Assembly (NCBI GenBank): GCA_027579435.1 | Contig: JANBPK010000704.1 | Location: 62,001 to 126,000 of the forward strand | Source of the DNA: Candolleomyces eurysporus | Lineage: Eukaryota > Basidiomycota > Agaricomycetes > Agaricales > Psathyrellaceae | Length of the DNA: 64,000 bases | Reading direction: 5' to 3' | Shown here: positions 11,017 to 24,396 of the stretch, one piece after another | Position numbering within the stretch: position 1 is the stretch's first letter | Layout: each line of letters starts with the position of its first letter | Notes under the pieces: model-generated | What the model was told of the DNA's origin: nothing | What the model saw: the letters and a program-made list of their open reading frames with translations, nothing else | The model's database searches: none | Position numbers and translations under genes: made by a program

Positions 11017-13221
11017 TCAAGACTCATCCATCCTGAGATCAGGTGGTGGCATTGCAATCGAGTCCCTGCGGCCATCACCTCCCCGACCCTCATGGTCGCG
11101 TTCCCGATCTCGGTCCTGCGAGCCTCCATGAGAAAGCTGTCTCGTCAAAGATGGTCGTTCACGTTCCAGCCTCGAGACTTTCCCAGGTGCACTCTGCGAG
11201 AAAGAATGACTAGGAGGACTATCCCGATGCCTCAGAGGCGGTGAGTGCATTGTGTGAGAGATTCGGGAATGCGAGTGTGGTGGCGGGAGCGATGACGGAT
11301 CGTGGTGCGACCGAGGTGGCTCCAAACGTACGGCGGAAGCGGTTGACCTCCGAGAGTCGAATGGAACCGAAGAATCACGCTCCGGTTCGTGCTGCATGCC
11401 ACGTCCATCTCGTTCATGTCCCCGCGGGGACGAGACCCTCGATGATAAGTCGGAGCGTAACCTTGAATGATCTGCCGGAGGGGGGAACTGGTATGAATCG
11501 GATGCGAGATGGCCGGAAGATGAAGCATAGCCATTCTGAAGTGACTTGGTGTGGTACAATGGACCAGCGTCGACGCCGCGGTGACCAGCATTAGCATCCC
11601 GAAGGGCTTCTTCAAGCTCAACCACTCGCCGACGGAGACTATTCATCTCGGAATAAATTCCCGACATCTTGCGTTCCATCATGGTTTCGATAGTGTCGTG
11701 AAGTTTCTCCTGTTGGTGCGACAGATTCTGGAAGAGGGAGTTGGATCGTTGGAGCTGCTCGCCGAGCCATGTCTTGAGTTGCTTAGCGTCGTTTAAGGAA
11801 TCGTAAAAGGCGGCGAATGGAGCCAAGAAAGCGGCCTTGTCTCCATTAGCGTGCTCGGTTTGATGGAAAGCTGGGGTGGGAGGGACGAGACTTGATGCTA
11901 TTGGGACGGATGCCATGGGAGAGCGTGGGGTGCTTTCAGAAACATGGATGGAAGGAGGGTGGGTCATATGTTGTGAAAGGCGTGTCGGTGTCGGAGGGAC
12001 GTGGCCTATCGGCCTCTTTGCGGTGGAAGTTTCGGCCATGGCGTTAGGCAAGCGTGGTAAAGCCATAGTAGGATATCTTCCAGAATAAAAGGCGCCTTGA
12101 GTTGGTGGGGCACTCTGAATAGAAGGTTGGAACTGCTCAGGGCTTTCCCGTTCCCTGGGACTGATCACAATATCAGCTGGCTTCCTTTTTGTTCCCAACT
12201 GCGCTGCACGTCTCTTTGCAAAGCTGATTGGGGGAGGTGGCAAAGTGTGAGCAGATTGATGTGGCAGGTGCATCGATTGCTGCATCTGAAAGGTGGACAC
12301 GTTTGGACTGGGTGGCCGCTGTGTCCCGGAGGGGGTGGAGGATGTTGCGAGTCGTCGGGTGCCAGCGCCCCCGCTGGGACTGCGGCGAGCACCCCGAAGT
12401 GGACCAGCCGGTCCTTTCGCGACTTCACTTGATGTCGGTGGTGCAGCAGTTGAAGATGCGGGCCCAGCGAGGCTGCCTCGTCGTTGCTCAATCAGAGCTT
12501 TTTGCTTCTGTTTCACGCTTATCATCGATTTTACCTGTTCAACCTCCTTCGGGTTATCGCGTTGGATAGTGAAACCCATCACGACCGGGGATATAGGAGT
12601 CGAATTTGCCTCCGCTGGAGGTACGCGAACATCGATATTCAGTGCGTGGGGTGCCCCGGTCACGGTCATCCGGCGCTTTTTCATCGGCGATGGCATTGTG
12701 CTCGACGGAGAAGGCGCGCCGAGAGTGTCCTGGGGCGGTGGCCTCAGCTCAGTGGCGGGCCTCTGGGACTCTTGTGGCGGAGAAGATGTCGCCAGCATAT
12801 CTAGATCGGTTTCTTCCTTTACCCGAACAGCGTTGGGAGAGGCGCGGCTAAAAAGGGCGCTTCATCAATAGACGCAGGGGAAGTGGGGGTCGACGGGTGG
12901 AACGCAAGTCAAAAAACAAAGGACATACTCAGACTCTGACGGGACATCATCGCGCGACCCTGAGACGATATCTTTGTGCGGTCGTTTCCTGCCTGCGGTG
13001 CGTGCTGCTACGTCCTCGTCGCTGGACGGACGCGACAGGGTGCGGGGTGGGGGCGAGCGTTGGGGCGGCGGCTTGTCCATGGTCGACGAGCGGGCCTGGA
13101 TGGGCGGGAGGGCGTTGTTGCCTGGCGAGATATTGCTCAAGGAGTGGTTGCTAAAGGCCTGGGCGAACGACGGTAACGACTGGGACGCATGGGTCGTCAT
13201 GCTGGCATGGTTGACTGACAT
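11017..13221 (-). CDS. Conserved-looking disordered protein with a coiled coil
   Basis: Two exons joined by an intron near 12870-12932 give about 700 residues. Most of the protein is Ser/Pro-rich and predicted disordered. A basic patch MPSPMKKRRM resembles a nuclear localisation signal. It is followed by a compact segment SPVVMGFTIQRDNPKEVEQ and MISVKQKQKALIEQRR, which reads like a conserved core. A coiled coil spans roughly LKTWLGEQLQ to RRRVVELEEALRDA (near 11600-11760). The C-terminus is rich in Arg, Asp, His and Ser, with repeated Arg-Asp pairs. The first ATG in frame is at 13221; the open frame extends upstream to about 13287 without an ATG, so a missed 5' exon is possible. I do not recognise the family; a nuclear regulatory role is only a guess from composition. 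Confidence 0.7.
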
Positions 13222-13584
13222 GGCGACGGAAACGGGTGACAGTGATGGGGTCGTCGTCAGAGGACTGTGGCCGCCAGGAGGAGGCAAGGAGCGAGTCGAG
13301 CGGAGGCAACAGTCTCGAAGGGCGTCTGATGGTTGTCGTTGACGATGAGCAAGGGCAGCAGGACGGCGATGGCTGAGGAAGTCAACAAGGGGAGTTAATT
13401 AAAAAGTCGCAGGCACCCTGAATGGAATTCCGAATAGAAATCCTTCCCCTTTCGCGTAATCAGGTTCGATCATCAAACATGGCCCCTTTAAATACTACAA
13501 CGCCTGCAGGCACGCAAATCTGTAAAGACACGAGGTGGATACACAACACATTTACTACCGCCTATCGATACATATCTTTTGTCC

Positions 13585-15144
13585 TCAGTCCCCTCGTTTC
13601 TTCTTTCTCCTCGCAGTGAGCACAGTCACCGGGGCAACAGCCACCGCGGGTTTCGAGCCCTCGTCTGCAACGGGCATGCTCACCGCAGCGCTGCCGTAAA
13701 TATAGGAAAGATATGTGTCCAGAGACGTGACGGGATCGGGGAACGGATTTGGCGATACCTCCGCCACGGCGGCCCTGCCAGTGCGTCGCGGTGGGGTGCT
13801 CGGGGGGGCGAGCAGGGCTGGCGGCGGGGTGCGTTCGCGTTCTGGCGTCTTATGTCCTGAATGGTTCTTCACGACGCCTGGCTGGGTGGAAACGGGGGCA
13901 CTCGCCATGCCTTCGCAGAGTCCTTTGATCGCACTCTCCACCGTCTCTGTTGAGCGTATGGCTTTTTCCCGAGTAGAGAACTCTACTCCCGTGAGAAGGG
14001 AAGTCATAACGCGCTTGATGATTTGGGGGGCAACCTGACCTGGTTGTGGAGCAAGAGGCGATACGCTCGACCGAGCGGCGCCTCCCTTTGGATTCCCTGT
14101 GGATGCCGGGGAGAAGATGACACTGAAGAAGCCCGTCACTGCCCCAGCAACGCATTCTTGTCTGAATGACATGCGTTCCCAGAATTCGTCAACCGAGACC
14201 TTCTTCAGCTCTCCCATCGGTTTGTCTTCTTTCTCGCTTCGCGTTGATTTGTCGGATTCAGGTCGTTTGCTTGAAGACACATCGCTGTGTGACTCCGTCC
14301 TGGCGCGCTTCTTGGAGGGTGATTTAATTCCTTCCGTCGTCGTCGTAATCAGGGCAATCTCGTCGATAAAACGCGACTTCGGATCGTCGTCGAACCACGG
14401 AATATACGTGCCCAGGTTTTCACCGTCCGCGTCTCGTGGACAGGGCAGCGGTATGCCTTCCTGAGAATATGGGTGGGTGTAGAGCCATGTTATACCCGTT
14501 TTCAGCGGTGCTGTAGTCGCCGACGCGACTCTGATCAAGTCTTCCGCCTCCGCTTGGTCGTATCCCGGTAGGATGTAAAAGGCTTTTGCCTTCGCCTTGT
14601 CCGCGGCTCTGGCTTCAACGTCCGCGATGGTTTGGGTCAGCACGCGTTTCCACCACGAGCACAGTTTCGCGTCAGTAAGTGGCTGCTTCCCACTGAACTC
14701 CGCCGAGTTCGGAAAGAGATACTGGCCCTGTGCACGCGCGAAGAGCTGAACCCACAAGTACTCTGCATCTACCGGACGCGTCGCTGGATCAGCATAGTAG
14801 GCGAGCAACGCGCGGACGAGAGTGGCGGTCGGTGCTTTGCCCTTGCTCTGTCCCGTAGAATCGACTTTGGAGACATAAAGCACCGCGCTGGAGGTCGCTG
14901 GGATATGGAATACGTTGGCTTCGATGGCGGTCACCAAAACGCGCGGTGCGTCCGGATTTTCTTGCTCGGAGCAAAGGACGACTACGTCGTGCAGATAGGC
15001 CTTGGGTCGCGGCTTCGCATAGGGATAGAGGGATGAACTTTTTCTGGGAGCCGACACGAGAACATGGATGTGGAATTCGCGAACGCCTGGTAGTTTGGAG
15101 AGGGCTGCGAGGAGACCGTCGCGAAGGTTGATCGAGGCCGACAT
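13585..15144 (-). CDS. RTT109: Histone H3-K56 acetyltransferase Rtt109
   Basis: Rtt109 acetylates lysine 56 (and N-terminal lysines) of newly made histone H3, working with the chaperones Asf1 and Vps75 during replication-coupled chromatin assembly. The single open frame of 519 codons carries the KAT11 domain. Family blocks in order are LAALSKLPGVREFHIHVLVS near the N-terminus, FYILPGYDQAEAEDLIRVA, TWLYTHPYSQEGIPLPCP, LGTYIPWFDDDPKSRFIDEI and WERMSFRQECVAGAVTGFF. A Lys/Arg- and Ser-rich loop between the last two blocks matches the variable acidic/basic loop seen in other members. The C-terminal 170 residues are low complexity and end in a basic RRKKKRGD tail, plausibly a nuclear signal. The start at 15144 gives MSASINLRDGLLAAL, which fits the family start. 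No intron is needed. Confidence 0.9.
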   Translation of the reverse strand: MSASINLRDGLLAALSKLPGVREFHIHVLVSAPRKSSSLYPYAKPRPKAYLHDVVVLCSEQENPDAPRVLVTAIEANVFHIPATSSAVLYVSKVDSTGQSKGKAPTATLVRALLAYYADPATRPVDAEYLWVQLFARAQGQYLFPNSAEFSGKQPLTDAKLCSWWKRVLTQTIADVEARAADKAKAKAFYILPGYDQAEAEDLIRVASATTAPLKTGITWLYTHPYSQEGIPLPCPRDADGENLGTYIPWFDDDPKSRFIDEIALITTTTEGIKSPSKKRARTESHSDVSSSKRPESDKSTRSEKEDKPMGELKKVSVDEFWERMSFRQECVAGAVTGFFSVIFSPASTGNPKGGAARSSVSPLAPQPGQVAPQIIKRVMTSLLTGVEFSTREKAIRSTETVESAIKGLCEGMASAPVSTQPGVVKNHSGHKTPERERTPPPALLAPPSTPPRRTGRAAVAEVSPNPFPDPVTSLDTYLSYIYGSAAVSMPVADEGSKPAVAVAPVTVLTARRKKKRGD

Positions 15145-16421
15145 AGCAAGAGTATCCGTGGGAATCTGGAGCAGCAGTGGCTCGCTGTGTGCTGGATGTT
15201 GTGCAGATCGCCCTCGACAACGTGGACGACGACGACAACGGCGACCTCGACTTCTTCATTGATGCCATAAAGCCCATTTGGGAGTCCAAACAACTTTATC
15301 CAGCTCTCACGCTGCAAACCGCCGGCTTCATCTGTAACACTCAACGACAATGAAAATGCGCGAAACCAACGTTCCTGAGCGATGTCCATGCATGTCGTTA
15401 GGAATGGAATGTGGCTAGGTGCTGTATTTCAAACGACTATCGAATCATCAGCCCCTGCTTGACCTCATCACCTCTATTTTCCCCTGACTGGCTCACTATA
15501 CGCATGCTTCATGTGTCTCGAACAGAACAGAACTCATCTCCCCGACTCGGAGATTAGAAGCTGATACAAGGGGAGACTTGTTCAACACTGCTACACCTGC
15601 GGCAGTTGAAACACTGGATCTCGTTCTGGAATCACAATAGAAGAAGATAGAGAATTCTACAGCACGCCGCAGCGTGCATACATACGTCTTTCACGGTGGA
15701 CCAGGCTCCTCGTCTCCCTACAGACGAGCTGCAAAAAACAATTGAAACTCCCGTAAACGCCTTTGATCAACCCCTTTACTTGGCCCATATACATACACAT
15801 ACGTTTCAGAGCGTGATCGTCCTTCTGCAGCTGACACTCCTTGGGAATCCCTCACACATGCTCTTACGGGAGGGTGGGAGAGCTGTTATACTCCTTCAAT
15901 TATGCATCTTGTTCCGTGTAGAGTTCTGCTGACAGTTTAATCAATTGACTGATCTTCAGTCTTCCCTGACAAAAGGAATTCTCTCTGTTTTAGGCTAGTC
16001 TTTCTTATGGCAATGTCCTCATCGGAAGCGGACAGGCTTCGATGGAAAACTTGGAGATTCGTGTACCTTCTCATCTCGTGTCGGGATGATCTCGGCAGAG
16101 GGGCAGTTCATCCACCGATATCGAGGGACAAGGTCACTCCCAGCAGCCATCCCCCGTAAACAAGGGTGAAATTTTTAATGAGACATGCTGTCTCTGTTCG
16201 GCGACGGTGCGAGTAACCCTCTTCTTTTCCGCAGTTAATCCTGCTCTTCACAGGCCAGCTTCGGAGCATCTCATCGTCGTCACATTTTCAATAGCGCCAC
16301 GCCTTGCATGGGCCTGATCAGGCTTTTAAAGATGAAAGAGCATTTGAATTCGTATGAAGGTAGGCCCAATTCCGTGCATGAAGAACGAAGATGATAATAC
16401 AACAAAAGTCCAGGAAGTAAG
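15145..16421. other. Intergenic between RTT109 and the 3' end of cullin-1
   Basis: About 1.28 kb. The RTT109 end includes an out-of-frame ORF (14982-15389, minus) that overlaps the start of RTT109. The remainder contains only short open frames with no recognisable protein and presumably includes the RTT109 promoter and the cullin-1 3' flank. No repeat or RNA gene seen. Confidence 0.45.
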
Positions 16422-19243
<2,822 letters not shown>

Positions 19244-19412
19244 GATGGTGGTGGTTCAAAGGCAAGAAATCGTGCCCAAAACGCGAAGTGATCGCGCCAG
19301 GCGGAACTAATTAGGTCGCGTCCAAATAACCCCGTCTCTCTATATTGTATGGTTTACGCGAGACCATAGACATGCTTTGGGCAGTAAATAACATAAATTA
19401 TCTATGCATGAT

Positions 19413-20447
19413 CTATAGTTTAACAGCCTTGTGTACGCTGGCAATACCGCCCCAATAGTCGGTCCAGGCCCCTCCATCTTCGTCCTTCCCAGTCGCGAAA
19501 CCAGCTTCTCGAATCATCTGGGCGAACTCCGCCTGGGGCGGGAACTTGCGAATGGACTCAACAAGGTACTGGTAAGAGTCTCTGTCCCCAGCAAGGATCG
19601 TTCCCATGAGAGGGATGACCGAGAATGAGTATTGGTCATAGAGGCTATTCCGTTCGTTAGTACCGCTCAAACTCCAAAAGGAAAACGCAAGGACGACATA
19701 CGTGCTGAGCAAAGGGTTGCCGACCCTGCTGAATTCCAAACAGGCAAAGGTACCTCCGGGTTTCAGGATGCGATGAGCTTCCTTCAAGACTGCTGGTATG
19801 GAGGTGCAGTTACGGATACCAAATGCAATGGTATACAGGTCATAGGTATTGTCCGCGAAGGCAGACATTTCCTGGGCATTGGCCTCGTGGAAAGCTATTT
19901 GAGGGGCTGGAAGAGGCCATATAAGTTCTGGCACAGTGCATTAAGGTTGTCTGGACGTACTGTTATGATACATAGTCTTCTTGAACCGCCTAAATCCCTC
20001 CTTCAACATTTCAGCGTTGATGTCCGCAATATCGACAGTGGTTTCCCGGTCTGCGTATGTCTCTCGTGCATGGTCGAGAATTCGGAGGGCAATGTCACCA
20101 GTTCCTCCGGCAACGTCAATACACTTCATCGGGCCTTTCCTGCCCGGTCGGAGGGAAGAGACGAAAGAGTCTTTCCACAGACGGTGGACACCAAAAGACG
20201 TCGCGTCATTCATAAGGTCATAGTTGGAGGCGACCGAGTCGAAGACCTCCTTCACCATGGACTCTTTTGCATCTTCCGGTACCGTCCTGAATCCGAATGA
20301 GGTCGTTCGTGGCTCTGGTGGAGGCTGATTGGAAGAGTTGGGCGCCGACGTCGAGGCTCGAGCATACAGATTAAGCACTCGAGGTGTTGTTGAGCGCGAA
20401 ATACGAGAAGCAAGGCGGAGGCCCTGTCTGGTGGAAGTCGGGAGCAT
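19413..20447 (-). CDS. COQ5: 2-methoxy-6-polyprenyl-1,4-benzoquinol methylase, mitochondrial
   Basis: COQ5 performs the C-methylation step of ubiquinone synthesis in the mitochondrial matrix. From the ATG at 20447 the protein begins with an Arg/Ser-rich presequence (MLPTSTRQGLRLASRISRST). The UbiE/COQ5 methyltransferase core follows: VFDSVASNYDLMNDATSFGV, then the SAM-binding MKCIDVAGGTGDIALRIL, DLYTIAFGIRNCTSIPAVL and HRILKPGGTFACLEFSRV. The C-terminus is WTDYWGGIASVHKAVKL with the stop at 19413. At least two introns are present, near 19935-19960 and 19640-19700. It is divergently paired with FCF2, with only 119 bp between start codons. Confidence 0.93.
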
Positions 20448-20566
20448 AGTGTTGGACGCGTTCTGTCACGATCGCCCGCGACAAAATCACCGGCGCCCGA
20501 AAAGGCAACTGAAGAAATCTCAGGCTCTGCGTTTTCGCTTCCTCCGCCATCGTTCCAACGTCAAAA

Positions 20567-21617
20567 ATGGCTCTCAGCACAGATAAGGGAAAGGGGAAGG
20601 CAATTGGTACTTTTTTTTTCGTCTCTTAAAAGACTTATATGTCTAATTTATAGATTGCAGAAGAGCCAGTTGAAGAAGAATTATCGCATTCGGAATCAGA
20701 GTCTGATGCATCCTCAGACTCCGAATCCTCGTCTTCAGCATCTAGCAGCGACTCAGACTCTGAGAGCGAGCCACAGATAACAAAAGAATATCTTGACTCG
20801 CTTTTACAAAAAGCACGAGAGAATGCTCTCAGACGGCAGCAAGAAGAGCAACAAAACGCACCGGAGGAAGAGGAAATTTTGACCCTCGAAGCAGACCCTA
20901 CTCCACTTCCCTCCTTAACCCCCAACCTGCCTACGCCATACATCGATTTGGACCAACCAAAAGCCTCGTCTTCGAAGCTAAATCCAGATGTCACAAAGGC
21001 TGAGAGAAAAACATCGTCCCTCTCAATACCCCAGCCCCCACCACCGCCTCCCGAGCTTTCAAAATCTGGAAAGCCATTAACGAAGAAGGAGAAAAAGGCT
21101 GTCAGTTCACTTTCGATCTATTTTTAATACTTGTCTCACCCCCATCCTCTTCTACAGCTCAAAAAATTGACTGCAGGACCCGACTGGTTTGACCTTCCTG
21201 CACCGCCAGAGGCAGACCTTCCTCGCTTGCACCGTGAAGTCGAGTCTCTGCGGCTTCGCAACCAACTAGATCCCAAACGATTCTACAAGAAGGAGGAAGG
21301 AGAAGGAAAGGGTATCAAAGGGCTGCCCAAATACTTTGCAGTGGGTTCCCATCTCTCGTCTGTTCTACTCTTCCACCTTCATGGACTTGTTCTTTCAGAT
21401 CGGCACTGTTGTCAACACTAAGACGCCATTCGACACTGCTTCATCCGAGAACCTTACCCGCGCGGAACGGAAACGCACTCTCGTCGACGAACTCGTCGAA
21501 GACGAAGAATCGAGGCGTTACGCAAAGAAAAAATTCAACCAACTACAAGATGCCCGGGGCAGTCGTGGGCGGGGTACACTCCAGGCGAGGAAAGCTGCGA
21601 GGAGAGGGAAGTGGTAG
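20567..21617 (+). CDS. FCF2: rRNA-processing protein Fcf2
   Basis: Fcf2 is a nucleolar factor needed for early pre-rRNA cleavage and 40S biogenesis. The spliced protein begins MALSTDKGKGKAIEEPVEEE. A long Ser/Glu/Asp acidic region follows, then the Fcf2 domain with TAGPDWFDLPAPPEADL, LHREVESLRLRNQLDPKRFY and KYFAIGTVVNTKTPFDTA, ending in the basic tail ARGSRGRGTLQARKAARRGK. Introns start at 20607 (after a 40-nt first exon), near 21101 (after KKEKKA) and near 21340 (after KYFA). The C-terminal domain is the conserved part of the family (TDIF2/DNTTIP2 in animals). The start codon lies in a 119-bp gap shared with COQ5. Confidence 0.9.
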
Positions 21618-21814
21618 ATTTTTCTTCGTCCATCTGGTACAAGTGTATAATAACTATACATTACAAAAACTTTACGCGTCGGATATTCGTCTATGTATCC
21701 TCATTAACTTTAACTTCTGAGAGACCCAGTCAATCGCCAAGAATTTGAAAAATATCCATGTCAAACCCTTCAAAAATAATGAATGAATAACTGAACCCAT
21801 TCCTAAAAAAACCT

Positions 21815-24055
21815 CTACGGCCCATGGATCGTGATTTGGGGCTCCTCGTCCTCATTTTCAGCATCTGCTTGTTCCGCTTCGTCTTCCTCGGCGACATCTT
21901 CGGCGACATCGTCACCAGCCGATGTATAGTTGCGCAGGCCATCTCTACTTCCGGGACCCCCAGTTCGCCTTTGGTCTTCCTTGTGCAGTTCGTCCCGCAT
22001 GGCGTGAACGTCTTCGTCGACCTTTCCGGCAACACGATCGATGCCAGCTTCTGCGAGCTTGACGCGAGTGCGGGAAGTCGACAAGTGAGCTGCTTTGCGA
22101 GGAGGACGCTTGAGGCGGCGACGAGCCACCATGACGGGTACAGAGCATTTCTAGAACGTAACGAGTCAATAAGACACGATTAGACAGAAGACAGGTAGCA
22201 TTGGCATACCTCAATGAGATAGTGCGAAGTGGAACCCAAGAGAATTCTAGTGGGAATGGTCAAAACCCGGGGACACAAAACACCGCTCATTCTGACTTAC
22301 CCATTGAGATGGCTAAGACCTCGGGAGCCGACGACAAGCATAGTTGGTTCGGTATAGTCAACGATATCTAGGACCCTTTTCAGCTATGATCCTGGCTCCA
22401 TGATGCAATATATTTCATACCCAACAGAATATGACGCGCATTCTTTGCATGCCAAGCTTGACACGCGACAGTGACGTTCAGCCTAGTCCTTTGCAGTAAG
22501 CTGGTAACTTGGCGAGCCAATATATACGCCATTCCTTGTCGCTAAAGGCTCACGTCAACATGACTGCACTAAAACGAGGAGACGCAGACTGACCTCCTGC
22601 TGACTTCGAAGCTTCGCGGTGCGGTCAGCTTTGTTCGGGATTTGGGGATCGACTAGGGAGACGGAATGAAACAACATGAGCGAATGAATGTTGAGCAATA
22701 GAAATTTACTTACGACGCGACTCATTCTCGACCACGCTGACGAGCAACATCTCATCGCCGTCTCTGAGAACCGTACCAATACCCCACTCTACCGCATAAC
22801 GACTCTCTTCACTAAGATCGCTGGCCACAACATAACGCCTTCGCTTCCTATTCAATTCGTCCAACTTCGTGTCTGGGTCACCCTGAGTGATCGTAATGGT
22901 GCACCGGTCCCGTTGGAAGACGGGCCGAGAAGTGTTGAGAGGAAGAGGCTCATGGGTGCGCATAGACTTGCGCCGGCGAGGGTTACGCTTGCCTCGAGCC
23001 GTCGAGTCCAGCGTATTGAGAGAGCTGGGGAAGTATGGTTCGGGAGGCACGATCACATTGACACCCTCCCCAACGGGGTCCGCATCCTCGACCTCCGGCA
23101 ACGCATGCTCAGCGGCAACGGGGGCAATCAAAGCATTCTGCTCGGTGTTGCGTTCAGTGATAGGGTCAAAGATATCCTCTTCGTCGCTGGAAGAGTCTTC
23201 AGTCCCCTCGTCCGACAATTCCCCACCATCCTGCCCATCATCCACATCCTCCGTGAAGGCAGACCGAGAATGAACGGTAGATTCGGCCTCTGATAATTCT
23301 GCATCCGACTGGTTGAGGGCTACCCTTCCAATGGGAGGGGAGGACTCGCGCGTGCGCCATCGTTTGAGGACAAAGGGAGACTGCGAACGTGCACGAGACC
23401 TGCTCCTGCTCCCGTCGTCGTGATCCGGGGGAGCTTGCGACGACGACGACCAACGCTTCCCAGTGAACATCGACCGCCCACGGCGGTCATCCGTGCTGTC
23501 CCTTGTGTTCGTACGTGAGAGGGACAACCCGGACATCATGGAGGAGATAGATTTGCCAAGCGACGTCGAGTGCCGCGATGACTCGGGTTTCGCGCTGCCG
23601 GACTGCGTTCGTTCGAGATCATTCAGATGATTCTTCAATTCCTGTGGAGAAAAAGCACTCAGTATCAGGTTCGTCGAGGACCGTCGTCTGGGGGTGGCGG
23701 GGGCCGAAACAGGAGGAGAGTCAAAAGATTGGTTGCGGGAGATGGACGACGGCTTGCTCGACGCCGGCGATGGCTTCATGGAGTCGGAGCTGTGGTGTGT
23801 GACAACCGGTGGCCGTTGGACGGTAAGGTCGAGCTCCTGGCCCTCCACTGGAGTCGCCAGACCAGTGGCGGGCGACGCACTGGACCTGCTGCCACTGCCG
23901 TTGTGCTTCGAGAAAGGAAAGCTCAAGCCACTGCTGCTGCTCGACGATCCAGGCCGCGACGAGGAGCCAGAACGACCCCCGCCGGAGCTGCTTGGTCGAG
24001 TGAGTTTGCCCACCCAGCTCTTCCTTTTTTCTCTGCCGGCGTCGTCGTTGCTCAT
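21815..24055 (-). CDS. Universal stress protein (UspA)-domain protein with a long disordered N-terminus
   Basis: The first exon (22706-24055) encodes a 440-residue Ser/Arg-rich region, followed by the start of a UspA domain, RRRYVVASDLSEESRYAVEW and GIGTVLRDGDEMLLVSVVEN. Later exons give NVTVACQAWHAKNARHIL, YTEPTMLVVGSRGLSHLNG and ILLGSTSHYLIEKCSVPVMV. The last two contain the G-x2-G-x9-G-S type ATP-binding motif of the family. The final exon (from 22132 down to 21815) could be mistaken for a separate 105-residue gene but continues the UspA fold as VPVMVARRRLKRPPRK and ends in an acidic tail. Proteins of this type are common in fungi; their role is poorly defined and I do not assign one. Exact borders of the exons between 22200 and 22700 are uncertain. 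Confidence 0.82.
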
Positions 24056-24396
24056 AGTGGTTGCGATGATGGCGGGTTGTGGGAGAAAGTGAATGGGGCT
24101 TACCTGAGTGAAATCCTGTGTTTTCGTTGGATCGCTCTGCGAAAAATAGAATCAGTCAGGATATATGAAATCGCCTTGGCATGAATAAGTGACCATTTAT
24201 GCCGTAATTCAGCGGGACGGTCCTCGATGTCGCGCTGAGTGGTTGAGGAGGGGGACGAAAAGCAGGAGAGAGGAGATTTTGTTTTGATCTCATGATATAT
24301 CTCGCGCGGAACAAGTCTTATCAGGGGAAACCAGACCCGCCCATGACCTCCATACGCCGCCGCCGCGGGACACGATAAAGTCTATTTGAGAATCTA
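24056..24396. other. Intergenic: promoter of the UspA-domain gene and 3' end of PET127
   Basis: About 340 bp with AT-rich patches (for example GATATATG near 24160 and ATGATATATC near 24293). No open frame of note. It carries the promoter of the minus-strand UspA-domain gene and the 3' flank of PET127. Confidence 0.4.

Noticed and set aside
21815..22132. Separate 105-residue basic/acidic gene
   Set aside because: Its start VPVMVARRRLKRP continues the UspA fold of the preceding exon; it is the last exon of the stress-domain gene.
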